From a gamma proteobacterium HTCC2207 (GTDB lineage: Bacteria; Pseudomonadota; Gammaproteobacteria; Pseudomonadales; Porticoccaceae): DNA of 64,000 nt. The stretch lies in assembly GCA_905182275.1 (NCBI GenBank), contig CAJJAU010000003.1:36308-100307 (forward strand), read 5' to 3'. The position numbers and the translations under genes are program-made. The notes below the pieces were generated by a model that saw nothing but the letters and a program-made list of their open reading frames with translations, made no database searches and was not told the origin of the DNA. This document shows, piece by piece, positions 37,412 through 47,191 of the stretch (positions are counted from its first letter, which is position 1; every line of letters begins with the position of its first letter).

Positions 37412-38104
37412 CTAGGCTAGTCTATCCTTGGCAGCATTTATTTTAGCGGCAAGGTAATCACTTCCACCCCGGTCTGGGTGTAGGCGCTGAACTAGCCGTT
37501 TATGCGCCTTAATGACGTCCTCCTTAGACGCTGTTTGGTCAAGACCTAAAATTTCGTAGGCTTCACTCTCAGAAAGACCAGTAAAACTCTCGGTACTAAA
37601 GCCGCCTTCGCTCTGCTGCCCTGGATTACCTCTGCGCATACGGTAAGCATATAAAAGAGCATATGATTCGCGATCAATATCCTTTAATTGGGCCGCTAAG
37701 TTTTCCAGCTCATCATCAGTTAGATCCGATAAGTTTTTACCGGCTAGTTCACCGATAAGAACTTCACCGTCCATTTGCGAGTTTGAAAAATTAATAGTGA
37801 CCTTTAAAGACTTAGTCTTGAATTGAGAAGGAGTAGTCTTGAAACGGCCTAAAAGCCGGAGTATGGGAAGTGCTCTGAATCCAAAGGCCAATAATGTTTT
37901 GCCCAGTGGAATCAATGCCGCTAATCCGGCGCCAACCCAATGCATCCGGCCAGATACAACCAATATTAAAGAGGCTGCTAACACTACCCAAAACGCGCTG
38001 CGCCAAAGGAATGGTTGCTTTTCCTCGGTAGACAGTCCTTTGATGGTCCTCCACCAATACCAAACAATGAAAATGAGAGCGACAAGCAGAATGAGACGGG
38101 GCAT
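37412..38104 (-). CDS. Membrane-anchored J-domain protein
   Basis: The 230-residue protein has N-terminal helices (about residues 3-18 and 31-48, a third hydrophobic stretch near 52-75) and a C-terminal J domain with EAYEILGLDQTASKEDVIKAHKR in two parts and the HPD motif in RLHPDRGGSDYLAAKINAAK. Placement of the J domain at the very C-terminus recalls Tim14/Pam18-type and DjlC-like J proteins that recruit DnaK to a membrane. The middle part has an acidic helix pair (DLTDDELENLAAQLKDIDRE). I chose ATG 38104; TTG 38116 is an alternative. No dnaK is nearby. Confidence 0.82.
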   Translation of the reverse strand: MPRLILLVALIFIVWYWWRTIKGLSTEEKQPFLWRSAFWVVLAASLILVVSGRMHWVGAGLAALIPLGKTLLAFGFRALPILRLLGRFKTTPSQFKTKSLKVTINFSNSQMDGEVLIGELAGKNLSDLTDDELENLAAQLKDIDRESYALLYAYRMRRGNPGQQSEGGFSTESFTGLSESEAYEILGLDQTASKEDVIKAHKRLVQRLHPDRGGSDYLAAKINAAKDRLA

Positions 38105-38197
38105 GGGCGTATACAACTCCAGTAGTAAAGCCTTAGTAATCGATCACAATCCTAGATCAATACCGACAACCATTCAATTAAAAAACTCGAATAGTAG

Positions 38198-39265
38198 TTA
38201 TCTGGTCTTTAACACGTCTCTAAGCTTCTCGGCCATATCTAAAATACTAGTCTCAGTGGTCTCCCAGTCGATACAGGCGTCTGTTACTGATACGCCATAG
38301 GCCATGTCATCGGGATTACTTGATAACTTCTGATTGCCGCCATTAAGATGGCTTTCGACCATTGCTCCAATGATAGATTGATTACCCTCAAGAATTTGAT
38401 TAGCCACATTGTCTAGCACTAGAGGCTGTAACTTGTGATCTTTATTGGAATTTGCATGACTGCAATCTACCATGATATTCGGAGTTATACCTTCAGCAGA
38501 CAGCTCTTGCTCGCAGATTGAAACACTGACCGAATCATAATTTGGCTTACCATTACCGCCTCGTAAAACCACATGCGCGTAAGGGTTGCCTTTGGTGGTG
38601 ATCACAGATACTTTGCCATCTGAATTAATACCTAAAAATCTATGCGGGCTGGCAACCGATTGTAAGGCGTTCATGGCTACGGTCAGGCTTCCATCGGTAC
38701 CGTTCTTAAAACCTACCGAGGATGAGAGCCCTGATGCCATTTCGCGATGAGTCTGCGACTCAGTAGTGCGAGCACCAATAGCTGACCAAGTTATTAGATC
38801 TTGCATGTACTGGGGTGAGATGGGATCCAGCGCTTCGGTTGCTGTTGGTAATCCTATCTCAAGAATATCATGGAGTAGTTGGCGGCCAATGTGAAGGCCG
38901 TCGGTTATTTTGAACGAATCGTTCATAAAAGGATCATTTATCAACCCTTTCCAGCCAGTCGTGGTACGTGGCTTCTCAAAATAGACACGCATGACAATGA
39001 GTAGCGTGTCGCTTACCTTATCTGCCAGTGCCTTCAGCTTAGCTGCATACTCATGGGCGGCCTTAAGATCATGGATCGAGCAGGGTCCTACCACCACAAA
39101 GATTCTATGATCCTTACGCTCTAAAATATTTTCTATAGCCGTACGTCCTTCAGAGACTGTTTGTCTGGCTTTATCCGATATCGGAATCTCACGCTTTAGC
39201 TCAGCGGGGGTCACCAGAATTTCTGGTTGCTCGATATTAATATTTTCTACTGCTCTACGGTCCAT
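38198..39265 (-). CDS. aroG: 3-deoxy-7-phosphoheptulonate (DAHP) synthase, class I
   Basis: The 355-residue enzyme joins phosphoenolpyruvate and erythrose 4-phosphate, the entry to the shikimate pathway. Class I (AroFGH) features are clear: VVGPCSIHDLKAAHEYA, MRVYFEKPRTTTGWKGLIND, the GARTTESQTHREMASGLS substrate loop, KNGTDGS and MVDCSHANSNKD metal ligands. Which amino acid inhibits it (Phe, Tyr or Trp) cannot be told by eye, so the symbol is a class label. Monocistronic, 70 bases after addA. Confidence 0.92.
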   Translation of the reverse strand: MDRRAVENINIEQPEILVTPAELKREIPISDKARQTVSEGRTAIENILERKDHRIFVVVGPCSIHDLKAAHEYAAKLKALADKVSDTLLIVMRVYFEKPRTTTGWKGLINDPFMNDSFKITDGLHIGRQLLHDILEIGLPTATEALDPISPQYMQDLITWSAIGARTTESQTHREMASGLSSSVGFKNGTDGSLTVAMNALQSVASPHRFLGINSDGKVSVITTKGNPYAHVVLRGGNGKPNYDSVSVSICEQELSAEGITPNIMVDCSHANSNKDHKLQPLVLDNVANQILEGNQSIIGAMVESHLNGGNQKLSSNPDDMAYGVSVTDACIDWETTETSILDMAEKLRDVLKTR

Positions 39266-39335
39266 TATCGGATTTCCTGACTAAGTTAGTTCTTTTGAGG
39301 GCGCTATTGTACTTAAAACGAAACGTTTTTGAAGA

Positions 39336-42300
39336 CTATTCAACGGTTATAGGGCTAAACATCGCTATCTGGGGAAAGTATAGTGCGCACCGAACAGGCT
39401 CTGGACCCATTTGCCGATAGAGACTTGCGTAGTGGTTTAACTGGCCTTTGTAATAATTCATCTGTCTTTGTTCAAATTGGGCGTTAGTTTCCTGTTCGGT
39501 AGGGCGAGTAAATTTGTAATCAATAATCCAGCGAATCCCCGCATCAATAAAGGTTCTGTCAATGACCGACATTCCAAATGATTCACCACTGTCGCGTGAG
39601 TAACTCAGAGATTGTTCACAGTAAGCCTGCGAATGCTGGGCCAAAATCCATTGTCCTTTACTATCTTTGACTGTCAGCGTAATCGCGCTAGCTAATCCCG
39701 CAAGCTCCTGTTTTGAAGCAAGAATACCGAGTTCCTTTAGTTGAGCCCTCCAAGTCAGAGGTAATTTTAAGCGTCTACTCTCTGGCCAAGCATTAAGCCC
39801 CTCATTGGCCATTTGCTTTAAGCTCCTGTGCAGAACGGTGCCAAAATGTCGGGCTCTCACCGATAAGTCACTCTCGCCAACGGAGAACGAGTCGTTAGAT
39901 TTAGGACCTAATTGGCCAAGTAAGGCATGCTTTTCTAGGTTCGGTGCAACAAATTCAGCGGGCAGGCGGCGTATGTGAACTAATTGGCGGCTTGTATCCA
40001 TGCCGGAGTTGCCGCTCCCATTCGTGGTCGCCTCAACATCAAATAGTCCAGCATTTATATTATCTGCAATGGGTGGCCAGATGGGGTTCAGTAAGCTAGT
40101 TTTCCCAGGGGCATTCCAGCCATCTTTTTTAGTAGGCGTCAACTTAGCATACAAATACAGCTTTTTGATTGCACGGGTTGCCGCCACATAGAGTACTCGA
40201 GTATCTTCGAGTCGGGTTTTTAAATTAGATTCATATTTGAGATAAGCGTAGACGGGGTCGTCTTCCTCATCATGAGGGCCTAAAGGCGCCATAATTAAAG
40301 ATGATTGATTATCGTCTGATATGATTTTTTGCCACCTAAGTAGTGGCTTCTTGTCCGAGGGCGACTGACTACCTAAGGAGGGTAAAATAACATGATCAAA
40401 TTCTAATCCTTTGGACTTATGTATGGTCATGATTTGAATGGTTGTCTCAGAGTCTTTTCCGTCACTGTAATGTGGGGACGGATTAGCATAGAGCTTTTCC
40501 ACGGCCACTTCGAAGCCTGCCCAGTCCTTTACTAATCCAGCTACTTGCCATGTCTCTAAGAGGTCTAAATAGCGACGCAGGTCACTTAGGTCTGCATCAC
40601 TAGCAATAGTTGCCGGGCCTCCTAAGCGCTGCCACGTCGACTCAACAGCAATGCGTATGTCAGTTCGACCTCTCATGTCCCAAGCGCCCACTAGTACTGG
40701 GATAATCCGGATAAGTGCTCGCCGCCCATAATCGGAGAGTTTTCCCACAGAGTTTGAACTGAGTATAGCCTGCAGCTGCGCAAGAATAGCATCTCCGGTA
40801 AAAGGACTGGCCAGAGTGCTATTGGATATTGTTAGCAGGTCTTCTAAGCCCAAACCACAGAAAGGACTTCGCAACAAAGCCAGCCACCCAATTCTATCTG
40901 CAGGCGATACCAGGGCGCGCGTTAATGACATCATGTCCAGCACCGGCATTCGAGTACCCAAAGGTGTAATATCATGGGCCTCCCAGTTAAGGTTGGCTGA
41001 TTGGAGTGCTGGAATAATGTACCTTAGATGGCCACGACTACGCACTAAAATAGCAATTGATTGGCTACTATCTCTTTGTGATATCGTTCGACAGGTCGCG
41101 GCAATATGCTCTCCCTGTGCCGTTTCGGCTAACTCACCTGAAAATCCTTTAAAAGTCACCGCAGCATCCGAGCCATAAGATTTGAAGGCCGATGATGCTG
41201 AATAAGGTACTGCCCCGCGACTGATATCTGCTCGCTTTGGAAAGGCGCCACTGAATACGGTGTTGACCCAATCAACCACGCCTTGTTCTGATCGAAAGTT
41301 TGTCGATAGGGTTAGCGGCGTACATTGGATAGGGCCGATTGAATGGCGCTGAAGATTAATGAACAAACCAACATTTGCATTACGAAACCCATACAAAGAC
41401 TGCATGGCATCACCCACCAAGAATAGTGTTCTGCCATCCCCAGCTTGCCAACCGTTTACCAGTTGAGTGAGCAGCTCCACCTGAGATCCTGAGGTATCCT
41501 GAAACTCATCGACTAATATGTGTCGTAACTGGTAATCCAAACGCAGAGTTATGTCGGACACAACCTCATCGGAAGCAGGTGTAATCGCCTCTAATGCCGA
41601 CAGTGTAACAGCAGGGTAATCACACTGATCCTGTTCTTTGAATTCAGCATTTAGCTGCGCGGCCAAGTGGGGCAATAGCACCGCCAAGGCGTTAAGAATA
41701 AGCTGTTGACTCCCTGTGATGGAATGGTCGGGTAAGTTCAACACGTTGTTAATTTGATCAACTAAGCCATCCTGATCCCGGCACCAGGCCAAAAGATCTT
41801 CCATGCGTGTTTTGTGTTCTTTCTTATCGGTAGGGAAGCCCGCGTTTTTATCGATTTTGAGGCGAATATTGCCGTCTTTGGTAACCAGCATTTGTAATAG
41901 TGTTTTCCAGCAAGAAATGCCTGAAAGGTCACTATCAGGAAGCTCAACTATACCAATGAGGTCAGCCAAAGCCAGGTTCTTGCCCTCAGGCAGATTCCTC
42001 GCTGCAAAGTCAACTAATTCGATCAACTCCCCGGTGATAGGCATTAGTCTTTCATAAAGGCTAGATAAGTTTTCATCAACAATCTGCTCGATGACCTGTT
42101 CAAAGTAATGACGGTTATCTTCAATGCCGAAAATTAACGGTAACCATTGCTCCCGCTTGCTGAGTAATTCGGACAGCAGCTGTTCGCACCTTGCTAGATT
42201 ATTACCGGTGTGGGCTAGGAGGATTTCAAGCGAGGGCGCTAAAGAATCATTTACCTCCAATTGCTGGAGTAGGGAGCGACTTGCAGTCTCATAATGGGCG

Positions 42301-42740
42301 TCCGGATACTCACTGGGTTCCGAGATATCACCAAGCTTTGTCTCTAAGGAAAATTGACGGGCTATATAACGGCAAAAACTATCGATTGTTTGAATACGTA
42401 ATCGATTCGGCATGTCGAGTAAATTCCAGCCCAAATCTTGATCTTGTCGCAATGCTTTTTCCGCGAGATCCCAGGTCTGCGCTGCATAACTTTCAATAGG
42501 CCTTGGCTCGGTGGCAGCCTGTTGAAGCGCATGGTGCACTCGTGATGCCATCTCCGCTGCGGCCTTTCGAGTGAAGGTGATGCTGAGTATTTCTTCAGGC
42601 TCTTTAACCGTCGCGAGTAAGCCCAAAATACGCTGTGTAATAAGGCCAGTCTTCCCAGATCCTGCGGGTGCTGAAACGATAAAGCTTTCTCGGGGATCTA
42701 TCGCTTTTAGTCTCTCGATCTGGTCATTTATAGTGTTCAT
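39336..42740 (-). CDS. addA: AddA-like helicase-nuclease (UvrD superfamily)
   Basis: The 1134-residue protein has all parts of an AddA subunit: Walker A SAPAGSGKT at about residues 23-31, helicase motif II ILVDEFQDTS at about 404-413, motif IV-VI segments TIHKSKGLEFDHVILP and DTRVLYVAATRA, and a C-terminal RecB-type nuclease motif with the WIIDYKF block near residue 1073. With AddB it should process double-strand breaks to a 3' end for RecA. Its start overlaps the addB stop by four bases. Whether recBCD also exists in this genome is not visible. Best described as AddA-like pending phylogeny. Confidence 0.88.
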   Translation of the reverse strand: MNTINDQIERLKAIDPRESFIVSAPAGSGKTGLITQRILGLLATVKEPEEILSITFTRKAAAEMASRVHHALQQAATEPRPIESYAAQTWDLAEKALRQDQDLGWNLLDMPNRLRIQTIDSFCRYIARQFSLETKLGDISEPSEYPDAHYETASRSLLQQLEVNDSLAPSLEILLAHTGNNLARCEQLLSELLSKREQWLPLIFGIEDNRHYFEQVIEQIVDENLSSLYERLMPITGELIELVDFAARNLPEGKNLALADLIGIVELPDSDLSGISCWKTLLQMLVTKDGNIRLKIDKNAGFPTDKKEHKTRMEDLLAWCRDQDGLVDQINNVLNLPDHSITGSQQLILNALAVLLPHLAAQLNAEFKEQDQCDYPAVTLSALEAITPASDEVVSDITLRLDYQLRHILVDEFQDTSGSQVELLTQLVNGWQAGDGRTLFLVGDAMQSLYGFRNANVGLFINLQRHSIGPIQCTPLTLSTNFRSEQGVVDWVNTVFSGAFPKRADISRGAVPYSASSAFKSYGSDAAVTFKGFSGELAETAQGEHIAATCRTISQRDSSQSIAILVRSRGHLRYIIPALQSANLNWEAHDITPLGTRMPVLDMMSLTRALVSPADRIGWLALLRSPFCGLGLEDLLTISNSTLASPFTGDAILAQLQAILSSNSVGKLSDYGRRALIRIIPVLVGAWDMRGRTDIRIAVESTWQRLGGPATIASDADLSDLRRYLDLLETWQVAGLVKDWAGFEVAVEKLYANPSPHYSDGKDSETTIQIMTIHKSKGLEFDHVILPSLGSQSPSDKKPLLRWQKIISDDNQSSLIMAPLGPHDEEDDPVYAYLKYESNLKTRLEDTRVLYVAATRAIKKLYLYAKLTPTKKDGWNAPGKTSLLNPIWPPIADNINAGLFDVEATTNGSGNSGMDTSRQLVHIRRLPAEFVAPNLEKHALLGQLGPKSNDSFSVGESDLSVRARHFGTVLHRSLKQMANEGLNAWPESRRLKLPLTWRAQLKELGILASKQELAGLASAITLTVKDSKGQWILAQHSQAYCEQSLSYSRDSGESFGMSVIDRTFIDAGIRWIIDYKFTRPTEQETNAQFEQRQMNYYKGQLNHYASLYRQMGPEPVRCALYFPQIAMFSPITVE

Positions 42741-45376
42741 TCGACCGCCCCAGCCGTTGCGGCGATTTTATTGATGATGGATTCTTCAGACCATCGATTG
42801 AGTGGTAACAGATGGGTGTGATAGATCACGCCACTTGGGTGAATGACCTCCATTTGTGCGACACCTGCAGTAAACTCATGAGCCAGCAGACTAATCGAAC
42901 TATGCCACTGCGAGACAGATTGCTGCCAGTCACCGCTAGCCTTTTCGCCCTCAATTAGCAAGCTGTCACTGATGCCGGTGAAGCGAATTTTGCCACCGAT
43001 AATCTGAGCAAAAGCACAACCATTAACCAGCGTCTCAGTCGCAGAGACATACAGGGGTAGTTGAGGATCCTTTGGCCGTTCCCCATGCCAATGTGAGGGG
43101 TTAATGGCCCCCGATTTGTAGTCAATAATTAGTAACTTGTCATCGATTCTATCAATTCTATCTAGACGAAAAGAGACATCTAAATCACCAAAAGTCACTT
43201 TTTGCTTTCTCTCAAGAGCCTCAATAGAAAAGTTAGGCCTCTGTTTTTCAAGGACAATCCATTCCCACAAGAGTTTAATCAGTCGCGTTTTTTCAATTTT
43301 CCTATAACGCTCTCCGCGTAGAATAGGGTGGTGAACTGACCAGTCGTCAAGTATCTCGGTGGCGACTTGTTCAAGTCGCAGGTCAATCTCTTGATCGGAC
43401 TGTTGGTGAAGCTCTCGCGACGTGCCCCATTGTGTCCATAATCGAAAAAGGATGTCGTGCAGAATGGTGCCACGATCTGAGGGCGTCAATCCATGGCTCG
43501 GTTCCTCTAACGATGCCGCTTTTAAGCGATGGATCGCAAATGCATTAAAAGGACAGGCTGCTTGATTCTTGAACAGGCTAACGCCGGTACTAATTGACTC
43601 AATTGCTTTATCAAATCGAGGGGCATAATCCTCAAATAGGTGGGCTTGATCTACCTGCATGAGGTTCTTTGGATATTGGGCGACATCGCTGACAAGATGC
43701 TTTAGTGCGACACAGGGGATATCGGATATCAGCGGGCTTGGCCGCAAGGTTTCCTCGCCCTTTTTACTGGCGTAACTTAGGATTAATTCACCACTATTAT
43801 TTATATAGCTAAGAAGTAATTGTCGTGCGATTTCAAGTTCCCGCTCTGGCAAACTATGCGGCATGACATGCTGGCGCTGAAAGGCTGCAGGTAAGAGTGG
43901 GTTTATAGCGACTGATGCCGGGAAGTTTTGACTGTCCATGCCGAGTACCCACAGACTATCAAAGCGTAATCCAGACGCTTCTAGCAGACCCAGGATTTGC
44001 AATGGTGCATCTGCCGTCTTTGGATGAAATACCGCATCCTGTGCTAGGCGTCTTAAATGTTTAAGGGCAGTGGTGAAACCAATTTCAATACCCAGATTGT
44101 CAAGTCCTGAAAATTGCTCTAACAACCTTTGCCAGTGCTCTTTTTGCTGATATTCAAGGCTATTCAAGGTGCGCTTACCTGGCCATCCTAAATTATTAAG
44201 GTGAGAACTAAAAAAACCAGCCCAGGCTGTGAAGTTTTGTTGAAGCCGATGGTGATCGCTATGAGTATCCCGCAAGTGAGCGACCGCGGCTAAAGAATCT
44301 GGAATAACTTCGGCTTCATTGTCTGGACAAACGGCCTTGAAAAACTCGCCAAAGCTATGCTCAAAACGCCGTGTTTTTCTAAGACCTAGTTCGGCATTTA
44401 CGCGCGACTGCACCGATAGCTGGTCGAACAGGTTATGAGGGCTGTAGAGTATTTCTAGCCATTTCTGCAACGCCTTTTTGTTGTTTAAGCAGTCAATTAA
44501 ACCTAGAGCACTGTTAACGATACTAGTCTGACTTAATGGCGTACCCGCTGATATGTTGACGACAGACTCAGTAGCATGGTCGCCAAGAGCCTCATTCACA
44601 ATTCTGGCAACTTTAGCGAGGGAATTGTTGAGGTCTGGAATAACGATACCAATACGTTGATTGGGCTGTTGCGTTAATTTTTGTGCAGCCCAGCTAGCGA
44701 CACTGCGTAACTCTTCTTCGTGGTCAACGGCCGTCACCACATGACTATTTGCGCGATGTTTGTCACTTTCAATTGGTCGAGTATTCGGGCTCGCTGTATT
44801 AAGTAATTTTTCGATAAGAGGCGGTTGCGACTGAAAACCATAGGTCAGTATTGTCGTTTCTGTAGACAACAAACCCTCCTGAAAAGCCTTTAAAATGGAT
44901 TGCCAGCTTTCTGCTGGAGTGAGTAGGGTGTTCATCCTAAGCAGATGGCGGTAGCTTTTGCTCCAACGCCTTAAATAGGTTATTGCGGGGGTATCATCAT
45001 GCACTTGGTCGACGGTGAGATCCCACTGTTCGAGGGTTGAATAGGTTTGGCTCACCATTTTGGCATATTGGCTACTCAAATCTGGGTCGTTCTCATTGAT
45101 CGCCCGCTCCCAATAGTAGCGACTTTGCTGTGAGCCAACCACTGCCTTGCCCGACAGGGCCATATTATTCTGGTCCTGAAGCTCATCCCAACAGTGTTTA
45201 AGCCAGTGATCTATGGCGAACACTCTAGGAGTGCGCCAGACTGAATTACGGGTCTGGCAATCCAATGACCAAGCTTCACTAATCTTAGCCGCGAGACGAT
45301 GATTTGGCGTGATGATCAAGTAATCTTGTTCAATAGCGTCGCGGAAAAGAGCGATATCGATTAAAGGTAGCAACAT
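42737..45376 (-). CDS. addB: AddB-like PD-(D/E)XK nuclease
   Basis: The 879-residue partner of the AddA-like protein has an inactivated helicase-like first half (IITPNHRLAAKI where a Walker A would lie) and a C-terminal nuclease domain with FRLDRIDRIDDKLLIIDYKSG (catalytic Asp and Lys near residue 752, motif D-x-K) and the QLPLYVSA follow-up. The set of four cysteines that bind an iron-sulfur cluster in Bacillus AddB is not seen; only CPFNAFAIHRL carries one conserved-looking Cys. It is the first gene of the pair and divergent from rmuC, 88 bases apart. Confidence 0.85.
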   Translation of the reverse strand: MLLPLIDIALFRDAIEQDYLIITPNHRLAAKISEAWSLDCQTRNSVWRTPRVFAIDHWLKHCWDELQDQNNMALSGKAVVGSQQSRYYWERAINENDPDLSSQYAKMVSQTYSTLEQWDLTVDQVHDDTPAITYLRRWSKSYRHLLRMNTLLTPAESWQSILKAFQEGLLSTETTILTYGFQSQPPLIEKLLNTASPNTRPIESDKHRANSHVVTAVDHEEELRSVASWAAQKLTQQPNQRIGIVIPDLNNSLAKVARIVNEALGDHATESVVNISAGTPLSQTSIVNSALGLIDCLNNKKALQKWLEILYSPHNLFDQLSVQSRVNAELGLRKTRRFEHSFGEFFKAVCPDNEAEVIPDSLAAVAHLRDTHSDHHRLQQNFTAWAGFFSSHLNNLGWPGKRTLNSLEYQQKEHWQRLLEQFSGLDNLGIEIGFTTALKHLRRLAQDAVFHPKTADAPLQILGLLEASGLRFDSLWVLGMDSQNFPASVAINPLLPAAFQRQHVMPHSLPERELEIARQLLLSYINNSGELILSYASKKGEETLRPSPLISDIPCVALKHLVSDVAQYPKNLMQVDQAHLFEDYAPRFDKAIESISTGVSLFKNQAACPFNAFAIHRLKAASLEEPSHGLTPSDRGTILHDILFRLWTQWGTSRELHQQSDQEIDLRLEQVATEILDDWSVHHPILRGERYRKIEKTRLIKLLWEWIVLEKQRPNFSIEALERKQKVTFGDLDVSFRLDRIDRIDDKLLIIDYKSGAINPSHWHGERPKDPQLPLYVSATETLVNGCAFAQIIGGKIRFTGISDSLLIEGEKASGDWQQSVSQWHSSISLLAHEFTAGVAQMEVIHPSGVIYHTHLLPLNRWSEESIINKIAATAGAVE

Positions 45377-45464
45377 TTAAAGTATTTCCGCACTGTAATT
45401 AAAAACCCGTGTATATAATCGCAAAACATCAGTGCAAATGACAGCAGGCTGTTACAATAAAGGT

Positions 45465-46730
45465 ATGGAAAATTCTTTTAGTGCAGTTTCTATTTTTTTG
45501 TTGCTCTTGGCTCTCATCGCGGGACTTGGTATTGGCTTTCTATTAGGGAGAGCCTCCTCTAAGCCACGATATGATGATCGTTATCCTGAGCTTCTTGCGT
45601 GCAATCGTGTGCTAGAAGAAAAACTGGCGAATCAACAGTCCCAATACGAAGCGCAGTTAAAGATGCTTCAAAATGCCAAAGAGCTTCTCAGTAAAGAATT
45701 TGAAAATCTTGCCAACCGGATCTTTGATGACAAACAAGCAAAGTTTTCAGCTCAGAGTAAAGAAGCAATTGAAGTGTCGCTTAGCCCTTTGCGGCGAGAT
45801 ATTGGCGACTTCCGCAAGCAGGTTGAATCTGTTTATGACAAGGAGAATGCTGACCGCAACAAGCTAGTCGGGCAGATTAGTGAGCTACAAAAACAGACTT
45901 TACAAATTTCTGCAGATGCGGTGAGCCTTGCCAATGCATTGCGTGGCGATAACAAAGCTCAGGGTAACTGGGGCGAGTTTGTACTAGAGAAATTACTTGA
46001 AGATTCAGGCCTCACTAAGGGTCGTGAATACGATACTCAGGTGGCGCTCAAAGATGATGACGGTAAACGTCGTAATCCCGATGTGGTTATTCACCTACCC
46101 GAAGGCAGAGATATTGTTATTGACGCCAAGGTTAGCCTGGTTGATTACGAACGCTATTTTCATGCTGAAGACGAGGATACTAAGAAGCTGTGTCTGAGCC
46201 AACATCTAGCGTCATTAACCGCGCATATACGTGGCTTGAGTGGCAAGGACTATGAAAATCTAACCGGCGTAAATAGTTTAGATTTCGTACTCATTTTCAT
46301 ACCCATAGAGTCGGCCTTTATGCTGGCATTGGATCAAGCGCCAGACATGATGCGTGATGCCTATGACCGAGGTATTATTTTGGTCAGTCCAAGTACCTTG
46401 ATGGTGACATTAAGAACCATTAAGAACCTTTGGCGCTATGCGGATCAAAACCTCAATGCTCAGGTTATTGCCGACAAAGCTGGCGGTCTCTATGATCAAT
46501 TTGTCCTTTATATAGAAGCCTTAGAGGATGTCGGACGACACCTGGATAAGAGTCAAGAAGCTTGGGGCACAGCGCATAAGCGTTTGGTGAGCGGGCGCGG
46601 AAATCTTATTCGGCGCAGTGAAGAGTTAAAAAAACTTGGCGCCAAAACTAAAAAAACTATGCCAAGCAATCTGCTCTCGATAGCCGATGATCCTGGCCTA
46701 GTGGGTTCCGACTCAGAAGAGGATACGTAA
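45465..46730 (+). CDS. rmuC: DNA recombination protein RmuC
   Basis: RmuC (421 residues) is a membrane-anchored protein with a long coiled coil and a restriction-endonuclease-like domain that limits inversions between short repeats. An N-terminal helix (about residues 5-27) is followed by a coiled coil (35-170), then the conserved core AQGNWGEFVLEKLLEDSGL, GRNPDVV-like RRNPDVVIHLPEGRDIVIDAKVSL in part, and the FIPIESAFMLALDQ segment. I chose ATG 45465, placing the helix at the N-terminus; a GTG at 45432 is possible. The DUF2489 gene starts two bases after its stop. Confidence 0.94.
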   Translation: MENSFSAVSIFLLLLALIAGLGIGFLLGRASSKPRYDDRYPELLACNRVLEEKLANQQSQYEAQLKMLQNAKELLSKEFENLANRIFDDKQAKFSAQSKEAIEVSLSPLRRDIGDFRKQVESVYDKENADRNKLVGQISELQKQTLQISADAVSLANALRGDNKAQGNWGEFVLEKLLEDSGLTKGREYDTQVALKDDDGKRRNPDVVIHLPEGRDIVIDAKVSLVDYERYFHAEDEDTKKLCLSQHLASLTAHIRGLSGKDYENLTGVNSLDFVLIFIPIESAFMLALDQAPDMMRDAYDRGIILVSPSTLMVTLRTIKNLWRYADQNLNAQVIADKAGGLYDQFVLYIEALEDVGRHLDKSQEAWGTAHKRLVSGRGNLIRRSEELKKLGAKTKKTMPSNLLSIADDPGLVGSDSEEDT

Positions 46731-46732
46731 GT

Positions 46733-47191
46733 TTGAACATTGATTGGGTTATTTTTGGTGGGTTACTGGTTCTACCCCTTGCGGGCTATGCCGTTTTTCT
46801 GGGTACCCAATTGCGACGTAAAAGCCGCACCCAACGGGCACTTGACCAACAGTTAAGCGAACAGCGCATGAATGATGATCGTGACGCGAGGCAGTCGGTT
46901 CAGATTATTGCCCGGGCTCTTTTACAGAAAGACCTCTCAGAGACAGAAGCGGCCATGCGTATTGCTTTTCTCGCTCAAAAAATTATTGCTAGCATTGAAG
47001 AATTGGAGTCTTTCACCGTATTTCAGCAGCTTGCAGAGGCCACGTCCCACATCCCCATCCTTGAAGACTGGGCATTACTTGAGCGTTCTGAGCAAAAGCG
47101 CTTAACCGCAGAGAGAGAGAAGATAGAAAAAGACTATAGCGAATTTGTCGCAGTGGGTGCGAATTCACTCGCCAAATTACGCCTGAACTGA
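46733..47191 (+). CDS. DUF2489 domain-containing protein
   Basis: This 152-residue protein starts with TTG, two bases after rmuC. It has one N-terminal membrane helix (about residues 5-24), a basic stop (RRKSRTQR) and a helical cytosolic domain with LLQKDLSETEAAMRIAFLAQ and the tail EFVAVGANSLAKLRL, matching DUF2489. The family function is unknown. Its coding end overlaps that of the convergent trmA by 15 bases. Confidence 0.82.
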   Translation: MNIDWVIFGGLLVLPLAGYAVFLGTQLRRKSRTQRALDQQLSEQRMNDDRDARQSVQIIARALLQKDLSETEAAMRIAFLAQKIIASIEELESFTVFQQLAEATSHIPILEDWALLERSEQKRLTAEREKIEKDYSEFVAVGANSLAKLRLN

